This document shows positions 1-5,915 of a stretch of DNA of 12,548 nt, in pieces. A program made the position numbers and the translations under genes. Every line of letters begins with the position of its first letter. Positions within the stretch are counted from its first letter, which is position 1. The notes beneath the pieces were generated by a model. That model was not told the DNA's origin, made no database searches, and saw only the letters and a list, made by a program, of their open reading frames with translations. The DNA is from an uncultured Methylococcaceae bacterium (GTDB lineage Bacteria > Pseudomonadota > Gammaproteobacteria > Methylococcales > Methylomonadaceae): contig CAIVAH010000072.1 of assembly GCA_903903765.1 (NCBI GenBank), positions 1 through 12,548 of the forward strand, written 5' to 3'.

Positions 1-569
1 TAGATAATGGCCCTATCAAATGGGTGCTGGCATTTGCTCTTTTTGATTTAGCGATATATATATGGCATTTTGTGAGTCATAAATCTGAATATTTGTGGCG
101 TTTTCATAAAGTCCACCATAGTGATAAAGGCTTTAATGTGTCCACGGGGTTTAGGTTTCATGTATTTGATTTACTAATAGAGATTGTTTACAAATGTGTG
201 TTCGTTGTGGTGATTGGGGTTGATGCCTATTTAGTATTATCTATTGAGATAGTTGAATTGTTTTTTATATTATTTCACCATGCAAACATTAAAGTGCCCA
301 ATGAAGATAAAATTTCTAACGTATTCATCACGCCGTCTTTGCACAGAACCCACCATTCTCAAAAGCGTTCAGAACATGACAGTAATTATGGGATTGTGTT
401 TTCTTTTTGGGATAGATTATTTGGTACTCGTAAAGAGTTAGTTCCTGAGAATATTGGTTTGGATATCATCCAAGCGGACAATTTTATTCAATTATTTTCT
501 TTGGCTTTTATCACTGAAGTAAAGCTTAGAAAACTTTTAGGTAGAATCCCCAAAGGTAAGTCTAAATGA
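1..569 (+). CDS. Fatty acid hydroxylase / sterol desaturase family membrane protein (5' partial)
   Basis: The reading frame is open from the left edge (first full codon at 3), so the N-terminus is missing; the GTG at 24 is not a credible start because homologous-looking sequence continues upstream. About 188 residues are visible. They carry the histidine clusters of the fatty acid hydroxylase superfamily, which bind a di-metal centre in membrane-bound hydroxylases and desaturases. Numbered from the GTG codon these are WHFVSH (H15, H19), HKVHH (H28, H31, H32), FHH (H85, H86) and HRTHH (H107, H110, H111), followed by HDSNYG and FWDRLFGT, also typical. Hydrophobic stretches near residues 1-14 and 50-85 fit membrane segments. 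The family oxidises lipids or sterols at C-H bonds with O2; the substrate here cannot be told from sequence. The stop codon overlaps the msrP start as ATGA, so the two genes are likely translationally coupled. Family assignment is firm; the specific reaction is unknown. Confidence 0.85.
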   Translation, partial: DNGPIKWVLAFALFDLAIYIWHFVSHKSEYLWRFHKVHHSDKGFNVSTGFRFHVFDLLIEIVYKCVFVVVIGVDAYLVLSIEIVELFFILFHHANIKVPNEDKISNVFITPSLHRTHHSQKRSEHDSNYGIVFSFWDRLFGTRKELVPENIGLDIIQADNFIQLFSLAFITEVKLRKLLGRIPKGKSK

Positions 570-1522
570 TCATCAGAACTCATAAAATTATCCCTAATTC
601 TGAGATTACCGATCCAGCTATTTTTAAACAGCGTCGTCAGTTAATAAAAGCTATGTTGGCTATGGGCATAACCGGTTCAGGGATTTATTCTAGTTTTGCC
701 AATGCTAACGAAGTTAAATGGAAAGATTTGCCTAAAGGCTATCAGCCTAAATCGCCATTAATTCCAACTGTTGATGATATTGCCAAAAATCATACTAATT
801 ATTATGAGTTTAGTTTTAACAAAACTGATTCTACTACTTTGGCTCAAGTGTTACCTATTGATCCTTGGTCAGTAGAAATTGCTGGAGAAGTTCAGAAGCC
901 TGGTGTTTATCATTTAGAAGATTTGTTAAGCCAACAAACTTTACAAGAATATATCTATCGGTTTCGATGTGTAGAAGCATGGTCGATGGTAGTGCCATGG
1001 ATAGGATTTCCTTTAGCGAGTTTATTAAAAAAAGTGCAGCCTTTATCTACTGCGCAATTTGTGCAATTCACTACGTTGTTTGATCCAAAGAGTATGCCAA
1101 ATCAAGCCGACAGTCGAATGTTGGAGTGGCCGTATGTTGAAGGTCTAAGAATGGATGAAGCGATGCATCCTTTAACTATTTTAGCGACGGGCATGTATGG
1201 AGAAGCTTTACCTAAACAAAATGGTGCGCCGTTAAGATTGGTTGTGCCCTGGAAATATGGATTTAAAAGTATTAAAGCTATTGTAAAGATTGAATTCCTT
1301 AAAAGAGCTCCGTTAAGTACATGGAGTAAATCTGCTCCAAATGATTATGGATTTTATGCCAATGTAAATCCAGATGTACCACATCCACGCTGGAGTCAAA
1401 GTAGCGAACGCGTTTTAGGAGCTAGTTTTTTCACCCCACGTCGTAAAACAGAATTATTTAATGGTTATGCTGATGAGGTCGCTGCTATGTATAGCAACAT
1501 GGATTTGCGACATTTCTTCTGA
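566..1522 (+). CDS. msrP: Protein-methionine-sulfoxide reductase catalytic subunit MsrP (YedY)
   Basis: This is the periplasmic molybdopterin enzyme that reduces methionine sulfoxide in envelope proteins, taking electrons from MsrQ. The 318-residue product has a twin-arginine signal (R23-R24 followed by QLIKAM, a hydrophobic segment, and a likely cleavage site after A45-N46-A47), so it is exported folded by Tat with its cofactor. The molybdenum-ligating cysteine is C135 in YRFRCVEAWSM. Other family blocks seen are VVPWIGFPL, YVEGLR, DEAMHPLT, NGAPLRL, PWKYGFK, YGFYANVNP and HPRWSQ. Length and colinearity match the E. coli protein throughout, including the C-terminal LFNGYADEVA block. The start at 566 overlaps the preceding stop by 4 bases, and the stop at 1520-1522 shares a base with the msrQ start. 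No truncation or missing key residue is seen. The identification is secure. Confidence 0.97.
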   Translation: MIIRTHKIIPNSEITDPAIFKQRRQLIKAMLAMGITGSGIYSSFANANEVKWKDLPKGYQPKSPLIPTVDDIAKNHTNYYEFSFNKTDSTTLAQVLPIDPWSVEIAGEVQKPGVYHLEDLLSQQTLQEYIYRFRCVEAWSMVVPWIGFPLASLLKKVQPLSTAQFVQFTTLFDPKSMPNQADSRMLEWPYVEGLRMDEAMHPLTILATGMYGEALPKQNGAPLRLVVPWKYGFKSIKAIVKIEFLKRAPLSTWSKSAPNDYGFYANVNPDVPHPRWSQSSERVLGASFFTPRRKTELFNGYADEVAAMYSNMDLRHFF

Positions 1523-2238
1523 TGCTATTTAGATTTTTAAAGCCTTATAATATATGTTTTAGTGTCTGCTTATTGCCATTATTTGGCATTGTTTTCGATA
1601 TGATATTCGATAACTTAGGACCTGATCCTGTTCAAGCCTTGCATATCCGCTTAGGCGATTGGTCATTACGCATGTTATGGCTAACCTTATTTATTACGCC
1701 TATACAAAAGATTACCTTATGGCAGGGTATGGCGCAATATAGAAAGTTGTTGGGCTTGTATACTTTCTTTTATGCCAGTCTACATGTCGTTGTGTATTTG
1801 TGGTTAGATCAAGGTTTGGCATGGGGCGCTATTGCCACCGATATTATTGAGAGCTCTTATATTTGGTTTGGAGTATTGGCGTTTCTAATTGTCTTGGCAT
1901 TGGCAATTACCACACCTAAGGCTATGGTTAAACTGCTCGGTAAAAATTGGAAAAAGTTACATCGCAATATTTATATCGCTTCCATAGCCGTTATTATCCA
2001 TTACTATTGGCAACTTAAAGGTAATATGGCAGAGCCTTTATTCTATTTAATTATATTGGTTATATTGCTAGGATTTAGACTGGCTGTTTGGTTTAAAAAT
2101 CGTAAATTTACTAAAATGATGATTCCTACAACACGCAAGATTAAGGTAGTTAAATTAGATTCTTCAGTCAATCAAACCTTAGCAGGACAATCTAAAACAA
2201 TCGTCATCGAAGAAGTTGATACAGAAGCAGAAACATGA
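1522..2238 (+). CDS. msrQ: Haem-binding membrane subunit MsrQ (YedZ) of the methionine sulfoxide reductase
   Basis: MsrQ is the inner-membrane b-haem protein that passes quinol or flavin-derived electrons to periplasmic MsrP. The 238-residue product shows about six hydrophobic helices of the ferric-reductase-like transmembrane type. The expected haem-ligand histidines are present: H88 in YASLHVVVY, then H147 in KKLHRNIY and H160 in IIHYYW; the 13-residue gap between the last two is as in the E. coli protein. LWLTLFITP and RKLLGLYTF are also family blocks. The C-terminus extends about 35-40 residues past the last helix (from about residue 200) as a charged tail containing two similar beta-like segments, KIKVVKLD and KTIVIEEVD; the E. 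coli protein is shorter at this end. The start overlaps msrP by one base (TGATG) and the stop overlaps the next gene by four (ATGA). Identification is secure; the tail's role is unknown. Confidence 0.95.
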   Translation: MLFRFLKPYNICFSVCLLPLFGIVFDMIFDNLGPDPVQALHIRLGDWSLRMLWLTLFITPIQKITLWQGMAQYRKLLGLYTFFYASLHVVVYLWLDQGLAWGAIATDIIESSYIWFGVLAFLIVLALAITTPKAMVKLLGKNWKKLHRNIYIASIAVIIHYYWQLKGNMAEPLFYLIILVILLGFRLAVWFKNRKFTKMMIPTTRKIKVVKLDSSVNQTLAGQSKTIVIEEVDTEAET

Positions 2239-3173
2239 AAAAAATTCCTATTGGTATTAGTAGTTGTTTATTAGGTGAATTAGTTCGCTTTGATGGTTCT
2301 CATAAACGTGATTCTTATATCAACGGTACTTTAAGCCAGTATTTTGAATTTAAATCCTATTGCCCAGAAGTGGCCATCGGTTTAGGTATACCTCGTCCTA
2401 CCATCCATTTAGTTAAAAAAAATAATGAGATTCGCTGTGTGGGGATTAAAAATCCTGACCTAGATGTCACAGCGCCATTAACCGAGTATGCGGCCAGTTT
2501 AAAAGACCATCATGCGGAGTTATGTGGCTATATCTTAAAAAAAGATTCACCTAGTTGCGGTATGACTCGTGTAAAAGTATTCTCAGGTAATCATCAACCT
2601 AACCGCGAAGGCTTTGGTATTTATGCCCAAGAAATGATGCGTAATAATCCCTTAATGCCCGTTGAAGAAGAAGGGCGCTTGGGCGATGCTGGTTTGCGTG
2701 AGAACTTTATTCAACGTGTCTATGTGTTACATCGTTGGAAAGAATTATTGGGTGAGGGCCTTACGCCACAGAAGTTGACGCATTTTCATGCCCGTCATAA
2801 ATTAATTATTATGAGTCATGGTGATTACCGAGAATTGGGGCAGTTGTTGGCGACAGTGACTAAAGAAAATGTCCAAGAAGTGGCCGCGCAATATATTGCC
2901 ATCTTAATGCCTCTGCTTAAATCCGTGGTTAATCGTGGCCAACATGTCAACGTTTTACAGCATATTCAGGGTTATTTAAAAAAAGAATTAGCGGCTGATG
3001 ATAAAGCCGAAATGTGTGAGATTATCGAGCGTTATCGTCAGGGAGAAATTCCGTTAATTGTGCCCATTACCTTGCTTAAACATCATTTCCGTAAGTCGCC
3101 AGACATCTATATAGAAGAATCTTATTATATGTCGCCGTACCCACAAGAAATGCAGTTGATTAATAAGTTATAA
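2235..3173 (+). CDS. DUF523-DUF1722 protein (TudS-like thiobase desulfurase domain fused to a YbgA-type domain)
   Basis: This 312-residue protein has two domains. The N-terminal part (about 1-150) is DUF523. It holds the three cysteines expected to bind an Fe-S cluster: C11 in SSCLLG, C43 in YCPEV and C108 in DSPSCG. DUF523 includes TudS, a [4Fe-4S] enzyme that removes sulfur from thiouracil. The C-terminal part (about 175-305) is DUF1722 (as in E. coli YbgA), recognised by HARHKLIIMSH, HVNVLQHIQGYLKK, the block ending PLIVPITLLKHH, and a PYPQEM end. DUF1722 has no assigned function that I know of. The fusion itself is widespread. Desulfuration activity is an inference from the domain. YbgA-like genes often sit near photolyase genes; none is in view here. 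The start overlaps the msrQ stop by four bases, so co-expression with msrPQ is likely. Confidence 0.88.
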   Translation: MKKIPIGISSCLLGELVRFDGSHKRDSYINGTLSQYFEFKSYCPEVAIGLGIPRPTIHLVKKNNEIRCVGIKNPDLDVTAPLTEYAASLKDHHAELCGYILKKDSPSCGMTRVKVFSGNHQPNREGFGIYAQEMMRNNPLMPVEEEGRLGDAGLRENFIQRVYVLHRWKELLGEGLTPQKLTHFHARHKLIIMSHGDYRELGQLLATVTKENVQEVAAQYIAILMPLLKSVVNRGQHVNVLQHIQGYLKKELAADDKAEMCEIIERYRQGEIPLIVPITLLKHHFRKSPDIYIEESYYMSPYPQEMQLINKL

Positions 3174-3178
3174 AGGCC

Positions 3179-4018
3179 ATGGCTAATATCTTAATAGTGG
3201 GCTGTGGGTCAATAGGTTTGCAGTTGGCAGAAGAACTGATTGCAAAAGGCCATAGTGTTACCGGGTTTAAAAGAACAACACCGACATCTGCATTATCGGG
3301 TATAAACTTTTTTGCCGTTGATATAACTTTAAAAGATCAGTTGAAAAAGTTACCGACTGATTTTGATGTGGTGTATTTTATCGTTTCACCCGATGGCAGA
3401 AATCCCGATAGTTATAAAGCGGTGTATGAACTTGGTATTAATAATTTACTGGGCATTTTTGAGCAGGCGGCGGCTAATCCGCAGTGGATTATGGTGTCAT
3501 CAACCAGTGTCTATGGGCAAACACAAGGTGAGTGGGTAGATGAAGATAGCCTTGCCGAACCTGAAAATCTGACTAGTCGTTATATTAGGCAGGCGGAACA
3601 ACGCTTAACATCAATTAGTCCACAAAATATCGTCGTACGATTCTCTGGTATCTATGGCCCAGGTCGAGAATACTTAATAAGAATGGCTCAGCAGGGTGGG
3701 GCGGTTCAGCAAGATCCTCCTTATTATACTAATCGAATTCATCAAGCTGATTGTGTGAGTGTATTAGTTTATGTGTTAGAGCAAAGTTTAGCGGGCAGGG
3801 TGTTACAGCCCTATTATGTTGCAAGTGATAATGATCCCGCTCCTCTATGGGAAGTGATGTTATGGATGGCAGAGCGCTTGGGCTGTGAACCTCCTGCGGT
3901 TAAAGCCTTCGATAATACTGCCCAGTCAAATAAGCGCTGTAACAACCAGCGTTTAAAGGCTTTAGGCTATGAGTTTAAATATCCTGATTATAAATCGGGC
4001 TATGCTGAGTTAATTTAA
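3179..4018 (+). CDS. YeeZ-like NAD(P)-dependent epimerase/dehydratase family protein (atypical SDR)
   Basis: The 279-residue product begins with a Rossmann dinucleotide-binding loop, VGCGSIG (G8, G10, G13), followed by VTGFKR at the end of the second strand; the basic residues K31-R32 would favour NADP(H). Further SDR blocks are VYFIVSPD, VSSTSVYG (residues 107-113), VVRFSGIYGPG and NRIHQADCV. This pattern is that of the extended/atypical SDR group containing E. coli YeeZ. The catalytic YxxxK of classical SDRs is not evident: the nearest tyrosine (Y135) is followed at the lysine position by A139. The protein may therefore be a weak or non-classical oxidoreductase or a nucleotide-binding sensor. 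It starts five bases after the previous stop, with an AAAGG overlapping that stop as ribosome binding site, so it is the last gene of the msrPQ unit. No substrate can be named. Confidence 0.85.
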   Translation: MANILIVGCGSIGLQLAEELIAKGHSVTGFKRTTPTSALSGINFFAVDITLKDQLKKLPTDFDVVYFIVSPDGRNPDSYKAVYELGINNLLGIFEQAAANPQWIMVSSTSVYGQTQGEWVDEDSLAEPENLTSRYIRQAEQRLTSISPQNIVVRFSGIYGPGREYLIRMAQQGGAVQQDPPYYTNRIHQADCVSVLVYVLEQSLAGRVLQPYYVASDNDPAPLWEVMLWMAERLGCEPPAVKAFDNTAQSNKRCNNQRLKALGYEFKYPDYKSGYAELI

Positions 4019-4032
4019 TAAATACAAGTTCG

Positions 4033-4060
4033 TTGGGCTTAACAAGCCCAATCTATCTTA
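4033..4060 (+). terminator. Hairpin terminator after the msrPQ-yeeZ unit
   Basis: A perfect 8-bp stem (TTGGGCTT at 4033-4040, AAGCCCAA at 4044-4051) with a 3-base loop lies 15 bases after the stop of the YeeZ-like gene. It is followed by the moderately T-rich TCTATCTTA. The stem is good but the U-tract is interrupted, so it is a probable rather than certain intrinsic terminator. Confidence 0.6.
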
Positions 4061-4423
4061 ATTGGCGCAAAAATTTACCTGGCGTTAAAATCAGTAGTCC
4101 AAACTGACTGGCGGCAACAACATTAGTCTTATTTTAGGGCGTGTAGAAAGGTCTCTAGTCGTACCTAATCCTGTTTGACACGTGTTGAAGTCAGTTTGAT
4201 ATGTGTCGCAAGTTAGCTTAACCGCGAACTAAAGTCTGAGGCATGCATTAAATGGTTTAGTTGTTTTGATGTTTAATATCAAAACTGATTGCTTTTTTTC
4301 CGTATAAATGAATAATTATCTATGTAGGTAATTAGGCGCCATCGATCTTAAATCTTGGTATTAGGGCGGGTATGAATTTGGTTTCATTTGCAATCTGAAT
4401 GCAAGACGAGAAGTTTTAGGCAT
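4061..4423. other. Non-coding stretch between the msrPQ unit and the tRNA gene
   Basis: No credible gene is visible on either strand; open frames are only a dozen or so codons. It holds a 13-base near-repeat pair (4173-4185 and 4194-4206, described separately) and an AT-rich hairpin (GTTTTGAT at 4263-4270 with ATCAAAAC at 4278-4285) followed seven bases later by seven T (4293-4299). The rest shows nothing I recognise. It could be decayed DNA from a lost gene or mobile element next to the tRNA. Confidence 0.6.
4173..4206. repeat. Pair of 13-base direct repeats, 21 bp apart
   Basis: GTTTGACACGTGT (4173-4185) and GTTTGATATGTGT (4194-4206) differ at two positions and start 21 bp apart, about two helical turns. 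The first copy contains the palindrome ACACGTGT. Such spaced repeats occur as protein-binding sites, for example at transposase-binding ends of insertion sequences or in operators. No gene next to them shows which applies. Confidence 0.5.
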
Positions 4424-4456
4424 AAAAAAAGAGCTTCGCAATCGGCGTAAGCTCTT
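4424..4456 (-). terminator. Intrinsic terminator of the tRNA-Leu gene
   Basis: Read on the minus strand, AAGAGCTT (4456-4449), a bulged A and CGC pair with GCG and AAGCTCTT (4436-4429) around a 5-base loop. A run of seven T (4430-4424) follows immediately. It lies 10 bases beyond the encoded CCA end of the tRNA. This is a textbook Rho-independent terminator. Confidence 0.9.
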
Positions 4457-4465
4457 AGAATTCTA

Positions 4466-4552
4466 TGGTGCCTCGGGCCGGAGTCGAACCGGCACGTCCT
4501 TTCGAACGAGGGATTTTAAGTCCCTTGCGTCTACCAATTTCGCCACCGAGGC
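4466..4552 (-). tRNA. tRNA-Leu, anticodon UAA
   Basis: The minus strand folds as a class II tRNA of 87 nt including an encoded CCA (4468-4466). The acceptor stem GCCTCGG (4552-4546) pairs with CCGAGGC (4476-4470), with A as discriminator base. The D-arm is closed by GCG/CGC and has a GG pair in the loop (AAATTGGTAGA). The anticodon stem AGGGA/TCCCT carries the loop CTTAAAA, giving anticodon TAA at 4518-4516, which reads UUA (and UUG by wobble). A 15-base variable region with a short stem follows, then the T-arm GCCGG-TTCGACT-CCGGC. The long variable arm and A discriminator fit leucine. The gene stands alone with its own promoter and terminator. Confidence 0.97.
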
Positions 4553-4576
4553 ATCGATAACTTTGGTAAGCCAACT

Positions 4577-4604
4577 ATTATAGAGGATCTAAAAAAGTTG
4601 TCTA
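4577..4604 (-). promoter_or_regulatory. Promoter of the tRNA-Leu gene
   Basis: On the minus strand TAGACA (4604-4599) and a consensus TATAAT (4582-4577) are separated by 16 bp. Transcription would start near 4570, about 18 bases before the mature tRNA 5' end, a normal leader for RNase P processing. The match and position make this a convincing sigma-70 promoter. Confidence 0.75.
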
Positions 4605-4622
4605 GTAGTATCTGTTATTTTT

Positions 4623-4970
4623 TTAGCTTAATTTAAATCCCACTAAAAATCCGGTCGTAGCGCTAATGCCTTTGCTAGGAAAATTAGAAAGATGCGTGAT
4701 TAAGAATTCTTTGAATTGTGTAATCGATTGGGTAGCTGGTTCTATGGTTTGTGCTAATTTATCGTAATTGATATGGGTGATTTCAAAGTGTTCACTCGCA
4801 AAGAGGACTACCATTGAGGCACCCAGTAATAATAAGCTCAGTAGCAATATCTTTTTAGCAAAGTATCCGACAGCTAACCCAATGATAAAGGGAGTACCTA
4901 TATTGTTGATGAGATAATCTGATGAGAAGAAATCTGTCGTCGTGGGTAATTCTATTAGGTTGTTTTTCAT
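4623..4970 (-). CDS. FUN14-family small membrane protein
   Basis: The 115-residue product is mostly hydrophobic, with predicted membrane helices near residues 24-37 and 41-58 and a glycine-rich C-terminal helix at about 101-114. The block IGTPFIIGLAVGYFAKK (24-40) and the terminal GFLVGFKLS are the two most recognisable signatures of the FUN14 family. Eukaryotic members (FUNDC1) are mitochondrial outer-membrane mitophagy receptors; bacterial members are uncharacterised small membrane proteins. The middle part (about 60-98) is polar and may be a loop. The start ATG at 4970 is preceded by AAAGG about 9 bases away, an acceptable ribosome binding site. It stands alone between the tRNA promoter and a divergent gene. 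Family assignment rests on motif resemblance and is fairly but not fully secure; function is unknown. Confidence 0.7.
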   Translation of the reverse strand: MKNNLIELPTTTDFFSSDYLINNIGTPFIIGLAVGYFAKKILLLSLLLLGASMVVLFASEHFEITHINYDKLAQTIEPATQSITQFKEFLITHLSNFPSKGISATTGFLVGFKLS

Positions 4971-5080
4971 ACCGTTAAGGCCTTTTGTGTCATGGCTTAA
5001 TTTTTAATTAAAATCTTTTTTATATACAAACGTCTAGCGAATACTGGGTTCGGTTTTGCTGCTTTTATTAGGATATTTGC

Positions 5081-5109
5081 ATTATGATAAGTGATTTTTT
5101 GCCTTGCAA
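5081..5109 (-). promoter_or_regulatory. Putative promoter of the FUN14-family gene
   Basis: On the minus strand TTGCAA (5109-5104) and CATAAT (5086-5081) are separated by 17 bp. The predicted start near 5074 leaves a leader of about 100 bases before the ATG at 4970. The -35 hexamer is palindromic and is also the -35 of the opposing promoter. This is inferred from sequence only. Confidence 0.4.
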
Positions 5110-5133
5110 TTGTTTTTTTTCTTTACATATAAT
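5104..5133 (+). promoter_or_regulatory. Putative promoter of the PA3496-like gene
   Basis: TTGCAA (5104-5109) and a perfect TATAAT (5128-5133) are separated by 18 bp. The spacer contains eight consecutive T (5113-5120). Transcription would start near 5140, about 40 bases before the ATG at 5182. The -10 is strong and the -35 is 4 of 6. Confidence 0.5.
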
Positions 5134-5166
5134 TATCCAGCGATTTTAATATTATCGTACTTAAAT

Positions 5167-5171
5167 GGAGG
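5167..5171 (+). promoter_or_regulatory. Ribosome binding site fixing the start of the PA3496-like gene
   Basis: GGAGG at 5167-5171 is 10 bases before the ATG at 5182. It picks that ATG over the in-frame ATG at 5104, which lies inside the predicted -35 element and would add a spurious hydrophobic N-terminus. Confidence 0.75.
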
Positions 5172-5181
5172 CGAATGCATA

Positions 5182-5406
5182 ATGAAAGAATCTTCCACGT
5201 CAGCTAGTAAATCAGTTGAACACGAAAAAACTGAGTCAGATATTGATGATGATGTTTTTGATGGTGCGGATTTAGCTTCTTTATCCGGAGGCTTTGAAGA
5301 TGATGCCGCTAAAACCGATGCTAGAAGAAAAATCGAAATTTATTGGGAAAAGAAACGTCTAAAAGAGTTATTTGAAGATTTAGACGAATCTGAATTTGGC
5401 TTTTAG
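5182..5406 (+). CDS. Small acidic protein, PA3496-family-like
   Basis: With the start at 5182 the product is 74 residues. The first 45 are acidic and low in complexity (for example DIDDDVFDGADL) and probably unstructured. The last 27 carry a basic-acidic helical segment starting RRKIEIYWEKKRLKEL (from residue 48) and ending EDLDESEFGF. This C-terminal pattern resembles the small gammaproteobacterial PA3496 family, annotated as putative envelope integrity proteins, though the molecular function is not established. No signal peptide or membrane segment is present, so a cytoplasmic location is more likely. The gene is monocistronic and its TAG stop overlaps the TAA stop of convergent pncC. That it is a real gene is supported by promoter, ribosome binding site and composition; the family name is a moderate-confidence match. 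Confidence 0.7.
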   Translation: MKESSTSASKSVEHEKTESDIDDDVFDGADLASLSGGFEDDAAKTDARRKIEIYWEKKRLKELFEDLDESEFGF

Positions 5407-5879
5407 GCGTTTAGGCCTTGCAAAGCCGCTTTGACTGTCTGAGCTCTTATTTCATGGCGTGAGCCATTAAATTGTTTTTTGATAACAATGCTAGGTTGAT
5501 TTTTATAAGCCCAAGCAATAAATACAGTTCCTACCGGTTTGCCTGCAGTGCCGCCCTCTGGCCCGGCTATACCCGTTACGGCAATGGCACAATCGGCAGT
5601 GCTATGGATTAATGCACCATTCACCATTTCTACTGCCGTTTGTGCGCTGACAGCACCATAAGTATTGAGTGTTTTGCTATCAACACCTAGCATATCAATT
5701 TTTGCTGTGTTGCTGTAGGTCACAAATCCTCTATCAAACCACGCAGAGCTTCCGGCTATTTCGGTTATGACTTGGGCAATCCATCCGCCTGTACATGATT
5801 CTGCTGTAACAAGCTTTAAGCCTGTTGATTTTAATTTTTGTCCGATTATTTCGGCGATAGCAATTAATTCATGATCCAT
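5403..5879 (-). CDS. pncC: Nicotinamide-nucleotide amidohydrolase PncC (CinA C-terminal domain)
   Basis: PncC deamidates nicotinamide mononucleotide to nicotinate mononucleotide, recycling the NMN released by NAD-dependent DNA ligase and other NAD-consuming reactions. The 158-residue product is the stand-alone CinA C-terminal domain, the usual size for this family. It has the active-site block VTAESCTGG (residues 24-32, with S28 the expected catalytic serine), GFVTYSN (51-57), YGAVSAQTA and the glycine-rich VTGIAGPEGG with GKPVGTVF (101-120). The start ATG at 5879 follows AAGGA with six bases between, a good ribosome binding site. It is convergent with the PA3496-like gene (4-base stop overlap) and divergent from mutS across 36 bases; recA, a common neighbour of pncC in gammaproteobacteria, is not in view. 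Its -10 may lie inside the mutS start region (TATACT on the minus strand, 5924-5919). Identification is secure. Confidence 0.94.
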   Translation of the reverse strand: MDHELIAIAEIIGQKLKSTGLKLVTAESCTGGWIAQVITEIAGSSAWFDRGFVTYSNTAKIDMLGVDSKTLNTYGAVSAQTAVEMVNGALIHSTADCAIAVTGIAGPEGGTAGKPVGTVFIAWAYKNQPSIVIKKQFNGSRHEIRAQTVKAALQGLNA

Positions 5880-5915
5880 GATGTGTCCTTGATAGACTTC
5901 AGATAAAATAGCCTA

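Noticed and set aside
865..1083. A 72-codon open frame on the plus strand inside msrP.
   Set aside because: It is an out-of-frame shadow of msrP, whose own frame has all the conserved blocks.
2415..2543. A8 (2415-2422) and A7 (2537-2543) tracts in the DUF523 gene, and A7 at 1027-1033 in msrP, as frameshifting or phase-variation sites.
   Set aside because: Each encodes ordinary lysine codons in an intact frame, and short A-tracts are common in this AT-rich DNA.
4263..4299. Hairpin GTTTTGAT/ATCAAAAC followed by a T7 tract, as a possible plus-strand terminator or small RNA end.
   Set aside because: The stem is AT-rich, the T-tract begins seven bases after it, and no transcript is known to need it; kept only as part of the non-coding description.
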